From: Aphrocallistes beatrix
Lineage: Eukaryota > Porifera > Hexactinellida > Sceptrulophora > Aphrocallistidae
Direction: 5' to 3'
Assembly (NCBI GenBank): GCA_963281255.1
Contig: OY725488.1
Location: 8,777,524 to 8,841,523 of the forward strand
Length of the DNA stretch: 64,000 nucleotides
This document shows positions 27,648 through 38,139 of the stretch, piece by piece. The translations under genes were made by a program, and so were the position numbers. The number at the start of each line of letters is the position of its first letter. Position 1 is the stretch's first letter. Under the pieces are notes generated by a model. It was given only the letters and a program-made list of their open reading frames with translations. It was not told the DNA's origin and did no database searches.

Positions 27648-29171
27648 TCACTTATCAGGGTCTGGAGACCGCCAGAAGAAAGAGAGCAGTCGAGAGCGGG
27701 AAGAGTCCTGTGACTGCTGTACGGACGCTGCCATGTCGAGTCCCTCGCAGGAGCCAGACAGTGCGACACTCTTCTCCAAGTCCTCCCAGTCGCTGTCCGT
27801 CTCACTCCCAACAGACACCCCCCTCACGATCTCCTCGGGAGTAGCAGCCTCCGTTCCCAGCAGCTGTCCTTCCCTCACGGACAGCTCCGGGTAAGGAGCG
27901 AAGGCCGCACTCTGTCCGAGCTTGGGGTTCTTGCGGTTGAGCAGGGTCAGGAGGTTCTCGAGAGTGTGTCCCTGGAGCAGGAGGTCGGAAGGCACGGCCT
28001 GCGAGGCCGCTAGGTACACGATGTTGTTCTCCAGCTGAGCGGCGATCCTTCCCAGCTCACCGCAGTCTATGGCAGTGTCCGCTAGGCTGAAAGCCGAGAG
28101 AGAGATTGGGTCTGGCAGGAGGATGTCCAGAATGAAAGCCACCGTCCTCACGAGCTGAGCTGTGTAGCAGAGCGCCGCGAGAATGCCTATCCGCGCTAGC
28201 TCAGAGGTGGAGGGACGCGAGGAGTCGAAGCTGTTGCTGACCGCGCCTTCCCTCTGCTGCTGGCAGAACTTGGGCACGTAGACGGAGGCGGGCGGCAGGC
28301 AGCAGTCCAGGATGGAGTACTTCTCCCCGCCCTGCCCCAGCCACACCAGCTCCTGGCTCCTGGCGGGAGAGCCCGCGAGGTCTGTCCGCGAGGGCAGCTG
28401 CACGGACTGGGAACCAGGGACGGGGGTGGGCGCGAGGACTTTGTGGATTGGGAAGCAGTCCGCGTGGATCTCTTGCAGGGACTGCTTGCGCGCCTGAGTG
28501 AGTTCCTCGTAGCGGCGGGACAGCTTGGTCCTGCTGGCCGAGCAGCGCTCCTCGCACTCCTGGAGGAACTCCGCGAAGTTCTGCTTGCTCGTCTCCGCCA
28601 GCTGCTCCTCCCGTCGGGAGTTCCTCGCCGCCAGCTGTCTCAGCCTGTTCCTCCCCTCCCGCGCCCGCTCCGTCTCCACCCGGATGGCCTGTCTCTGCGC
28701 GCGCAGCTTCACCTCCAGCCGTGCCAGCTCCTGGTACCCGCGCACCCCCTGGGTCCCGGCCTCCAGACGTGGCGCGATCCTCCCCCTGAGGGCACGCCCC
28801 CTCCCTAGGGACTGGGAGAGTCGGTCCTGTCTCTGCGAGAAGCTCAGCTCCTCCTCCTCCTCGCTACGGCCAGGGAGCTGCGCACGGTAGAAGCTGGCGG
28901 AACTGGTGACGCAGTCTGAGCAGTAGAAGGTGGACTGCTGGGCCTGACAGCAGGGACACGGGAGGAGGGGGGGAGTGTCCGCTGTTGGAGAGAAGGGGAG
29001 GGTGTCTAGGAGGTCCAGGGGAGGGGGTGAGTGTTGGGGAGGCTGCGGGAGGAGGTCAGGCTTGTCTATGAATTCAATGCTGCCGTGGATAGACTTGTCA
29101 TCTCTCAACCTCAGCAGCGGTTGGAACTCTGCGTCTGAGTCGCTATCTGTACTCAGGTCCAGTTTGAGCAT
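27648..29171 (-). CDS. ATG14: ATG14 (Barkor) homologue
   Basis: 507 residues from the ATG at 29171. Residues ~72-90 have two Cys pairs (CPCCQAQQSTFYCSDC), the CxxC...CxxC motif of ATG14. A long coiled coil (~110-240) should contact Beclin 1. The C-terminal half has the Atg14/UVRAG-family block GILAALCYTAQLVRTVAFIL, the IVYLAASQAVPSDLLLQGHT segment and an acidic DSDWEDLEKS, which align with the human protein by eye. The last residues (SRSRLLSFFWRSPDPDK) resemble the amphipathic BATS end that senses curved membranes. Function: targets the class III PI3-kinase complex to ER sites of autophagosome formation. The gene is very GC-rich. UVRAG lacks the Cys motif, so ATG14 is preferred. Confidence 0.9.
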   Translation of the reverse strand: MLKLDLSTDSDSDAEFQPLLRLRDDKSIHGSIEFIDKPDLLPQPPQHSPPPLDLLDTLPFSPTADTPPLLPCPCCQAQQSTFYCSDCVTSSASFYRAQLPGRSEEEEELSFSQRQDRLSQSLGRGRALRGRIAPRLEAGTQGVRGYQELARLEVKLRAQRQAIRVETERAREGRNRLRQLAARNSRREEQLAETSKQNFAEFLQECEERCSASRTKLSRRYEELTQARKQSLQEIHADCFPIHKVLAPTPVPGSQSVQLPSRTDLAGSPARSQELVWLGQGGEKYSILDCCLPPASVYVPKFCQQQREGAVSNSFDSSRPSTSELARIGILAALCYTAQLVRTVAFILDILLPDPISLSAFSLADTAIDCGELGRIAAQLENNIVYLAASQAVPSDLLLQGHTLENLLTLLNRKNPKLGQSAAFAPYPELSVREGQLLGTEAATPEEIVRGVSVGSETDSDWEDLEKSVALSGSCEGLDMAASVQQSQDSSRSRLLSFFWRSPDPDK

Positions 29172-29174
29172 CTA

Positions 29175-29772
29175 TCCATTTTATTAAAAAGTATTCAGTA
29201 ATAACGAATTTAAAGTTTGCCAAAGAAAGAGAGGCAAGTATGCAATATTATTTTCTTGGTTTAAGAGTTTTCCGTTGTCATTCAATCCTAATTCAAATGC
29301 ATTTCAGAAAAGCAGCAATGATCAGATTATGACTGGACGGTCGGATTCGCATCTTTCACTGATTAATCCGGACCATGGATGGGCGCCATGTCAGGACGTA
29401 CGGTCCTAGAATAAATATCAATATGGTCTCAAGATAATGCAAGTACGAAAAAAGGTTGTTAGAGTAGCCTAGTACCTGGTGACGTCATGGAATCACTCCC
29501 TCGCTAATCCGAACAGTCATGACGGTTATGTCAGTACTGTCAGAACTAAAATTGAAATCTAAAATTTTAGTCCGATAAATTTTTCACCAATTTGTCTGTC
29601 CAAGAGTTTTCCGTATTTCAGGAAATATTGATAAATTACTCTATAGAGATTTGTTCCTGTTCCCATTGTATACTGTCGAGTTCGACAATAATATAAACCA
29701 TGAGAATAAACTGAGAGAGAGTGATTCTAACTTGTTTATGTTTATTAGGTTAAGTGTAATCCCTATTGGTCA
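29175..29772. other. Spacer upstream of ATG14
   Basis: No gene recognised. The first part should contain the ATG14 promoter. At 29700-29772 there is sequence of the repeat C interior type (ATTCTAACTTGTTTATG… GTCAATAAAAT). Confidence 0.4.
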
Positions 29773-30555
29773 ATAAAATATCTTATATATTAAAACTCTA
29801 GGATTTTTTTGTTTTGTTTTTTTTTTGTTTGTTTGTTTGTTTGTCCGAATTGATTGAAGAATTGGCAAGTCGTAGAGATACGAAAATTGGCATGTAGGTG
29901 TCAAATGGTGAATCTAGGATTAAGTTCGAAGATCTAAGCGAAATGTTCACACCTCGCCGAGATAGGTGACAAAATGTGCTGGCCAATCAAATTCGATTAT
30001 TTTATAATGCAAATACATTGGAATAAAATAGTATTGACTTATGCATACAATCAAAAGGACTATTTGTGATTGAAATTCATTGGTTTATGTGAACCAATCA
30101 ACTATCAGCCTTTTATAATGCCATTCACACAATTCTATTTCATATAAATGATTGAATAATGCTATTTTGAGTCTATAATTTGATTGTTAACAACAATTAA
30201 AGTGTGTTATATGCTACAATCAATCAATTCGATCATAAAATAACTTTTAACGATATGGACTGGAATTGATTATTTAAGTATAATAATCTTTAGCAATGTG
30301 AACTTTGTGTATTCAAATTGAGCTTACAGGATTAGTTGACTAAATACGAAGTAAATTATATTTATCACGAAACAAAATTTCTGCTACAGTTCTGATTTCA
30401 TTAATGTAACCGTAGACAAATGACAATCCAGCTTACTTAGCATAAAACAAGAAAGCGACGTATTGTTTCTCTAATATCCGCAAGTGCCCACTGGGTAAAT
30501 CTGCAGACACGCAGTGTCTGCAAGCCGCGCAGCGCAAGCAAGCGAAGCGCGCTTG
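29773..30555 (+). repeat. Repeat family H, complete copy (long internal type, ~780 bp)
   Basis: Starts TCTTATATATTAAAACTC and GTTTGTTTGTTTGTTTGTCC, then TTCACACCTCGCCGAGATAG, GACTATTTGTGATTG and CAATCAATTCGATCATAAAA. It ends with CGCAGTGTCTGCAAGCCGCG, CGCAAGCAAGCGAAGCGCG and CTTG. Ends are the same as in the short type, but the interior differs. It carries no coding sequence. A 5' TC and a hairpin-forming 3' end recall Helitrons, although the canonical 3' CTRR is not seen. Confidence 0.7.
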
Positions 30556-30751
30556 TGTGGAATAAACTATGAGAATAAACGAAGAGAGATCCTTGATTGC
30601 TTTGATAATTCTTAAGGGCACTATAAATAGTTTGATAAATACTGGTCTCATTCCCATTTTCAATATCAACGATTCCAATCATGATCATGATCATGCTATT
30701 AAGATACTTAAAACAGCACAAAACGGTTCTACAAGTAGAAAATATACAAAA

Positions 30752-31182
30752 TGTCATTCGACAGACTGATAGTGCCGCTCCATTAAGCGACTCGTAGGGC
30801 ACTTGAATGATATACATCCACATCCTTAATTGAGTTTTGAATTCTTTATCATTTCAACCAATCAAATTTCAAGTTGAGAGTATGATTCTAACTTGTTTAT
30901 GCTCATTGAGTTAAGTGTAATCCTTATTGGTCAATAAAATCAAAGCCAACTGTAATATCAAAAACCTGCAATTTCTTGGTCAGCACATTTGTCACCTTTT
31001 TGAGGCAAAAGTGTGAAAATAAGAAAAATCGTTAGATTAGGCTAGAGAGTGATTCTAACTTGTACATGTTCATTGAGTTTGGTAGTAAAATCAAAGCCAA
31101 CTGTAATGTTAAATCCCTGGATTCTGATTGGCTAATACATTTTGACACCTTTTGTGAAAAGGTGTCAAAATATTTCAGAAGA
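30752..31182. repeat. Repeat family C, copy 3 (3' incomplete)
   Basis: Starts TGTCATTCGACAGACTGATA and GTGCCGCTCC, and has two partial tandem copies of the interior block ending GGATTCTGATTGGCTAATAC. It is broken at ~31182 by the NHL-gene fragment. Confidence 0.55.
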
Positions 31183-31422
31183 GAATTTCCTGAGGTCTCG
31201 ACACTATTCAATATTGAATAAAAGTAGAATAATAGTTTAGAGAATCAATACTTCTAAAGAATGTAGCCTAACAATACAATAAATAAACTAATAATACTAA
31301 GTCAGAATAGTTGGATGTGATGATTGGGATTGTGAGAAGCTACTATTATTCTACCTGAAGAATAGTTGTAGTACGAACACACACACATTCTTCTGTCAAC
31401 ACTACGACCTCATCAGAAGTCA
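31183..31422 (-). pseudogene. 3'-end fragment of the NHL gene, internally deleted
   Basis: The block GAATTTCCTGAGGTCTCGAC… matches the 3' flank and last codons of the NHL gene at 38690-38855. It then jumps to sequence matching 39081-39140 (GAATAGTTGTAGTACGAAC… CATCAGAAGTCA), so ~225 bp of the gene are missing. It has no open frame. Because it includes the 3' flank, it came from a DNA duplication rather than from an mRNA alone. Confidence 0.85.
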
Positions 31423-31496
31423 TATACAAGATACAATACTCTATCTTATATTTTTACCCTAGGTTGTCAGTAGAATATTTGTCATTATATTGATCA

Positions 31497-31961
31497 CAAG
31501 CGCGCTTCGCTTGCTTGCGCTACGCGGCTGGCGGACACAAATTGTCCGCCAGAGGCGCCCTTCGGGCGTCTGGGGTCACATTGATTAATTATAAGGGAGA
31601 TAACATTTCTAAATATGTCTGGTTACTGTTATAATCGATATCGCACGAAAAATCACCAAATTTGTCTTTTTTTTTTTTGATGTGTAATGATGACGTCATA
31701 ATAAAATGATGAGTCATCATTTTTTGATGATAGTTGCATCATATGTGAGGTATATTAGTATACACATTCTATTAAAATTTCAGCCTTCTATCACCTAAAA
31801 TGGCTGAGTTATGGTCGAAAAACTGAAATTTCTAATTATAAAAGGTGACAATGACGTCATAATTCCATGATGAGTCGACATTTTCGTCTGAGGTCAGAAC
31901 TTAGTGGAGCCATAGCCAAAAGACTCCCACATGCCAAAAATCAGCTTTCTGCGCCTGACAA
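31497..31961 (-). repeat. Repeat family H, short type, inverted
   Basis: Reverse complement of the 16304-16861 copy: begins CAAGCGCGCTTCGCTTGCTT, GGCGGACACAAATTGTCCGC, passes through GGTCACATTGATTAATTATA and TGACGTCATAA, and ends at CATGCCAAAAATCAGCTTTC. The last ~60 bp of the 5' end are missing. Confidence 0.75.
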
Positions 31962-32795
31962 CCATGTGATCATAAACAACAGTGTTTCCATTTCTAGACA
32001 ACTCGCATTCTCAGGTGTAAATTATGAGGCAATGATTCAAATGAACTAATAATATGGATAATAATAGTTTGTACTTTGGATTTCTCTAAATACTATCATA
32101 GTTTTGTAACTAGGAGGTAGGGCAGAGTTTGATGCAATGGTTTTAAATTAATTTGCTCTTCTCAAGTGTGGACATGAACAGATCGCATCAAAACTAGCCA
32201 TTCTTTAATTGCCAAGTAATAAGTCGAATAATGGCATAAAAGTCTTAGACTCTCAAATTATATCTCAAAGCTTGGTTATTCTCACAGCTATAACGAAGGT
32301 ATTATATAGAGTTTCCATGACAGAACTCTCAACCTTACTACAACCACATTAACTGTTTAATTAATGGAAATGTGAGAAGATGTCCCTTCAGCAAATTCCT
32401 TGCTGCAACGCAACTCATCATCGCTTCTCATTCACAGCCTTTACTAAAAGCACTAAAAATAGGTTCAGACTATCGCTCTCAATTCTGTAACTGATTTTAA
32501 GAGTGTGGAGCTATTTCTAATCCATCAAACCTTCTATCATTCAAATTAACTTTGTTATCAGTTCAGAGAACTGTTACGTAGATCCGCGAGATCGTAGAAT
32601 TCTGAGATTATCCGTAGAATCGTGATATTTTGTTTCGCTTACTCAAACGACTTTGTGGTTCAACCGGTTTCATCATAACTTGACAACCATCTCCACTAAA
32701 TAGTGTCAAACAACTTCAGTCGAGTAATGTTAACAACAATCGAGGTACTATAATCAATCATTTTGATGATAAAATGACTTTTAATGATCAAATAA
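31962..32795. other. Spacer, nothing recognised
   Basis: AT-rich, without a coding frame or a repeat I can match elsewhere in the window. Confidence 0.4.
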
Positions 32796-33425
32796 TCTTA
32801 TACGTATATTAAAACGCAATGGTTTGTTTCTTGTGTGCGAATTGATTGAGGAACTGGGAGGTGCTAGAAATGTGAAATTTGGCACGCAGGTAAATAATAA
32901 TGAGTCTACGATTAAGTTCGAAGATCTAAGCGAAATCTTCACACCTCGCCGAGATAGGTGACAAATTGTGCTAACCAATGAAATTCGTTTCTTTTATAAT
33001 GCAAATACATTGGTTAAGCAAACAATCAAAAGGACTATTTGTGATTGAAATTCATTGGTTCATGTGAGAACCAATCAATTATCAGACTTTTATATTGCGA
33101 TTCACACGATTCTATTGCATATAAATGATTGAATACAGCTATTTTAAGTCTTCTATTTGATTGTTAAAAGTTATTTTATGATCGAATTGATTGATCATAG
33201 CATATAACAATACTTTAATTGTTGTTAACGAATGGACTGAAATTGGTTGATTATTCAAGTATAATAATCTTTAGTAATGTGAACTTTGTGGATTCAAATT
33301 GGCCTTACATTCAGGATTAGTTGACTTAATACGAAGTAAATTCTATTTATCACAAACCTAAATTTTCTGTTACAGTTCTGATTTTATTAATGTAACCGTA
33401 TACAAATGACGATTTAGCATACTTA
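32796..33425 (+). repeat. Repeat family H, long type, lacking the GC-rich 3' end
   Basis: Begins TCTTATACGTATATTAAAAC, then GAATTGATTGAGGAACTGGG and the same interior as 29773-30555, including AATTCATTGGTTCATGTGAG. The 3' CAAGCGAAGCGCGC motif is absent. Confidence 0.65.
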
Positions 33426-33445
33426 GTAGAGAACAAGAACGTATT

Positions 33446-33560
33446 TTTTTGTGTTTGTCCGAATTGATTGAAGAATTGGGAAGTCGTATAGATATGAAAA
33501 TTGGCATGTAGGTGTCAAATGATACCACTACGATTAAGTTCTAAGATCTAAGCGAAATTT
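33446..33560 (+). repeat. Repeat family H, 5' fragment
   Basis: TTTGTCCGAATTGATTGAAG, TTGGCATGTAGGTGTCAAAT and GATCTAAGCGAAATTTTCAC match the 5' parts of the other copies. Similarity stops near the CACACC block. Confidence 0.6.
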
Positions 33561-33820
33561 TCACACCTCTGCAAAAAAAATGGAAAACAAATTTTTTACA
33601 TTTTTTCTATACAAAATATATGACTCCACTCTCAATAAAAATCATTATATGACACTACATTAGATCATCATTGTTATTAATAGTTCAAAGCCACAACTTA
33701 TGTTTGATATCTTAAATGTATTATAGTGTATAGCAATAAAAAAGATTATGTATATATTTTCACACCTTTATATACATATTTTCACACTGACGAATTTTGA
33801 AAAATATGCTATATACTAGC

Positions 33821-34136
33821 CAACGGGTGACATGGGGTTTTTAGGGGTGTAGATTTCGAATATCATGTTTTCAGGTCTATATGATAAATTATTTGTTTAC
33901 TTTTGTTTACATTAGATACATAAAGTAAACAAATCTCCAAAAAAATGCTAGAAACTTGCTCTCAACGGTTGACATGGGGTTTTCAGGGGTGTAGATTTCG
34001 AATATCATGTTTTCGAGTAAGTTTGATAATTAATTGTTTACTTTTGTTTACAATAGATACATAAAGTAAAAAATTCTCAAAAATATGTCAGAAGCTTGCT
34101 TTCAACGGGTGACATGGGGTTTTCAGGGGTGTAGAT
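33821..34136 (+). repeat. Direct repeats (~141-bp unit, 2.3 copies) before the NACHT-LRR gene
   Basis: The phrase CAACGGGTGACATGGGGTTT recurs at 33821, 33963 (one base changed) and 34103, followed each time by GGGGTGTAGAT. The first two units continue with TTCGAATATCATGTTTTC and TTTACTTTTGTTTACA. The third is cut 35 bp in, 28 bp before the ATG of the next frame. It may be a promoter-proximal tandem duplication. Confidence 0.85.
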
Positions 34137-34365
34137 CCAAAATGCGCTACAAATCCCAGCGAGAATGGCCGAAGAAATCGACGATTCGATTGGCTTTCTC
34201 AACACTGTTAAATTGTGGGATGACTATAACCCTGTGACGTTCCATGATGCACTGAAAGTGATGGGAAGAAGTGACATCCTAGCAAAGGCTGGAAAACTGG
34301 AATGGCTGTGCACACCATCCTCCAAGCAAACCGTAAGATACGAGGAACCGCGATCCGTGAAAACG

Positions 34366-35538
34366 CTCATAAGCTGGACTATCCTGTCTCTGTGGGATTC
34401 ATTAGTTCGTTTGTTAGTGGACGATGTTACGTCGCTCATAAGCTGGACTATCCTGTCTCTGTGGGATTCATTAGTTCGTTTGTTAGTGGACGATGTTACG
34501 TCGCTCATAAGCTGGACTATCCTGTCTCTGTGGGATTCATTAGTTCGTTTGTTAGTGGACGATGTTACGTCGCTCATAAGCTGGACTATCCTGTCTCTGT
34601 GGGATTCATTAGTTCGTTTGTTAGTGGACGATGTTACGTCGCTCATAAGCTGGACTATCCTGTCTCTGTGGGATTCATTAGTTCGTTTGTTAGTGGACGA
34701 TGTTACGTCGCTCATAAGCTGGACTATCCTGTCTCTGTGGGATTCATTAGTTCGTTTGTTAGTGGACGATGTTACGTCGCTCATAAGCTGGACTATCCTG
34801 TCTCTGTGGGATTCATTAGTTCGTTTGTTAGTGGACGATGTTACGTCGCTCATAAGCTGGACTATCCTGTCTCTGTGGGATTCATTAGTTCGTTTGTTAG
34901 TGGACGATGTTACGTCGCTCATAAGCTGGACTATCCTGTCTCTGTGGGATTCATTAGTTCGTTTGTTAGTGGACGATGTTACGTCGCTCATAAGCTGGAC
35001 TATCCTGTCTCTGTGGGATTCATTAGTTCGTTTGTTAGTGGACGATGTTACGTCGCTCATAAGCTGGACTATCCTGTCTCTGTGGGATTCATTAGTTCGT
35101 TTGTTAGTGGACGATGTTACGTCGCTCATAAGCTGGACTATCCTGTCTCTGTGGGATTCATTAGTTCGTTTGTTAGTGGACGATGTTACGTCGCTCATAA
35201 GCTGGACTATCCTGTCTCTGTGGGATTCATTAGTTCGTTTGTTAGTGGACGATGTTACGTCGCTCATAAGCTGGACTATCCTGTCTCTGTGGGATTCATT
35301 AGTTCGTTTGTTAGTGGACGATGTTACGTCGCTCATAAGCTGGACTATCCTGTCTCTGTGGGATTCATTAGTTCGTTTGTTAGTGGACGATGTTACGTCG
35401 CTCATAAGCTGGACTATCCTGTCTCTGTGGGATTCATTAGTTCGTTTGTTAGTGGACGATGTTACGTCGCTCATAAGCTGGACTATCCTGTCTCTGTGGG
35501 ATTCATTAGTTCGTTTGTTAGTGGACGATGTTACGTCA
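34366..35538 (+). repeat. Minisatellite: 17 tandem copies of a 69-bp unit
   Basis: Exactly 17 units (1173 bp) start CTCATAAGCTGGACTATCCT and end GACGATGTTACGTCG. They look identical and stay in frame because 69 is a multiple of 3. The plus frame reads a 23-residue repeat beginning LISWTILSLWDSLVRLL; all three plus frames and one minus frame are open. About 39 bp of the unit (ATAAGCTGG…GATTCATTAG) match, in inverted orientation, 37657-37695 in the LRR region of the same gene with one mismatch. Perfect identity points to recent expansion; copy number in the assembly may be inexact. Confidence 0.97.
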
Positions 35539-36678
35539 AAACAATGGAAAATAATCGTTTCACAAATAAGTACCGTAAAACCGGTAAGATCGAGTCAAGA
35601 GAGGTGCTTAAATTGTGTTAATGTGTTAATGGAATGACATAGCGTCCCAACTGTCATCGTATAGTGCCACTTTCTTGATAAAAAACGAGGGCAAATTCCG
35701 CGATTTGTTCACCAATGAAATCGAATGCGGAGAGGAAGAGTGTCGTAGTAGGCTGAAGGACTATCTGAAAATGCAACATTTCAAAGTGAGTGTCACATTC
35801 GAGAGTGAGAATACTGAGTCCATGGAGCATATCTACACGCCGTTGACAGCTGTAGAGGAGGTCTCTATAGTAGATGCAGAGTCAGAAGAGTCCAGTCTGA
35901 CTGAAATCAGTAACATTAGGGCCATGGTGGCTAAATTGACACGTGTGAAGGAGGTGGACTTCGACAAAATCCTAGCCTCCACCCATGATCATTTCCCCAG
36001 TTGTGGTTGATGATAGGAAGCCCGGGAAGTGGGAATACTTTTCTCTGTCAAAGCATCGCATTCAGATTCGGGATTAGCGAAGTGAGCAATTTCCAATTCG
36101 TTCTGTTCATTCCGTGTAGAAGTGAGAAGTGGCACGAAATGGAAGCCACCAGAAATGATAAGGGTCGCAGCGTGACGCGTCAGTTTGTCCAGGAATGGCT
36201 CGCCATCAGCATGTCCGCATTCTCCAAGTGGTCTGAGCCCCCTTTCTAAACGGCTGGTGGAAACTGACGGAGAGTCCCTGCTGGTCATCATAGACGGGGT
36301 GGACGAGTTCACCAAGAAGGTCCCGGTCCAGTCCACTCTCTGAGCCTCATCCTGCGTCGAGGACTCCTCTCCCGAGCGAGCTTCCTAATCACGAGCAGAC
36401 CCGGTGCATGGTCCCAACTGTCCCACCAGCACGGCGCCACCTTCCGAGTCGATTCCTCTTTCCAGGTGGTGGGGTTCTCTCCTAGCAACCGAGACCTCTA
36501 TTTCCGAAAGTGAATTCCTAACGAGCAGAAGCTGTCAGCCGTTCGGCAGCTGCTACGGCGACACGATGAGATTAACCAACTGGCACTCGTCCCAGTGAAT
36601 GCGAGTCTGTTCAGCTCCCTCTTCAACCAGGCACCTCCATCCTCTCCTACACCCTGACGAACCTCTACTCCGAGTTGG

Positions 36679-36798
36679 GTATGGTGAAATAGTTCGACTT
36701 TCCAAAAAAGGAAATAGTCCGCAAAAAAAACCACCATTAATCCTAATGATAAAAAGTCGAACTATTTCCTTTTTCGAAAAGTCGAACCATTTCCGCAT
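36679..36798. mobile_element. 120-bp insertion with 13-bp target duplication
   Basis: TACTCCGAGTTGG occurs at 36666-36678 and again at 36799-36811, and the codons on both sides join in frame if one copy and the insert are removed. The insert holds partly inverted copies of ATAGTTCGACTTT / AAAAGTCGAACTATTTCC. It has no coding capacity, and the superfamily is unknown. Confidence 0.85.
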
Positions 36799-38139
36799 TA
36801 CTCCGAGTTGGTGGTCTACATAATCAGGCGCCAGTTGTCGCGAATGGGTCTAACTGCGTACATCAAGAATGTGTCGAGCATGTCCGATTTCCACCCGGGC
36901 ATCCAGGAGTGCATCCGTGCCATCGGAGAAGAGGCGTATAACGGTGTTTTCGACAGACATTTGACGTCCAACAATTCGATCCCTCTCTGCGTGGACAACG
37001 GAGATGTGGAGAGTGAGCGTCTCAATAAGTTTCTACCACATCTTCTATACTTCTATTTTCATGGTAGCGTCGTGTCTCCTAACGAGTGGTACTGTTTCGT
37101 CAGTCACTGAGATATGTGAGTAGAATCCAACTGATCCATATTAATACCCAGTTGATAAGTCCTGAGCAGTTCAGTGAGTTCTTGCATCAGCTCTCTTCCT
37201 GCTCTCTTTGCTACCTAGCTCTAGGCTTTGGTTTTATGACCTCCTCTTCTCTTGCACGGTACACGCGTCTCCTCACCACCACCACCACCACTCTGCCACC
37301 TTTCACTAAAATTAGTATCTACCTACATCAATGTGAACTAGCAGAGAATATACAGCTGTTCCGAACCAATCAATTTGTTGGGAGTTTAGGCTTGCATAAT
37401 TCTAATTATTCGTTTGAAATGTTGGACCGACTAACCAATCAATTCTCTTCGATTGAGAATATCTACTATTGGCGTTATTCGCTATCATCAGTTTACTGAA
37501 CTGATCCTACTGCCAATCCCATCACTCCTTCTTCTTATCAGGTCTCTCTTCCAAGAGTTGTATTGTTCTATGAAATTAGATCCCTTCACACTTCTCCCTT
37601 CCTTGCAGTCGCTTAGTTATGTAACTCTGTCTCTACTGTCTACTCAGTCCCTCCATCTAATGAATCCCACAGAGACAGGATAGTCCAGCTTGTGAATAGG
37701 AACAGCAACTCGTTGAGACATTTATACTTCACTTTCCTACACTTAGCTGGGTTCCACGGCTGGAGTAGTTTCCTCCCTACTCTACATTCCTGTCCAACCT
37801 TGTGTGCCTGGTGCTCTTCACGGCATCAGCTGCTGGTACGAAGCTGTGTCAGCTCTGAGATCTCTAGTTTTTTTCGAACTCGCAGCTGTTCCTTTACGAG
37901 ATGAAGGTCTGTGGGTGGTGTGTCACAGCCTCACTCACAATCCTGCCATCAGGAGATTGTGGATAAAAGGATTTGATCCTACTCCGGTATCATGTTGCAC
38001 TCTGTCGTGTCTCATCCAGACACTCCCACAGATAAGAAAACTAGCCATTTCTAGAGCTGATCTCTTCCGACCAGACTTCCAACTACAGAGCCTCGTGCTA
38101 GCAGCAGAGGAATGCTCTGCCGAGATAGAACCCCTCTAA

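Larger units (their letters stand above)
34165..38139 (+). pseudogene. NACHT-LRR (NLR-like) gene, broken
   Basis: Several plus-strand frames in sequence make up one disrupted gene. The frame from the ATG at 34165 carries an unrecognised N-terminus (67 codons) and the 17-copy array. The next (35675-36010) is acidic linker. At 36001-36249 lies a P-loop, LMIGSPGSGNTFLCQS, in which the Walker A Lys is Asn (codon 36034-36036). In another frame at ~36270-36320 is the Walker B motif SLLVIIDGVDEFTKK of NACHT ATPases. Later fragments (36808-37110) continue the NACHT-associated helices, and 37086-38139 holds leucine-rich repeats (DEGLWVVCHSLTHNPAIRRL). Frameshifts, stops and a 120-bp insertion at 36679 separate them. 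In animals such genes are innate immune receptors. Unseen introns could explain some of the breaks. Confidence 0.8.

Noticed and set aside
34224-35474. 416-codon minus-strand frame through the 69-bp array
   Set aside because: The unit length is a multiple of three, so any open frame through one unit stays open through all. The content is only repeat; kept as part of the array finding.
34366-35538. CRISPR-like array
   Set aside because: Units are contiguous with no unique spacers, in an animal gene; it is a minisatellite.
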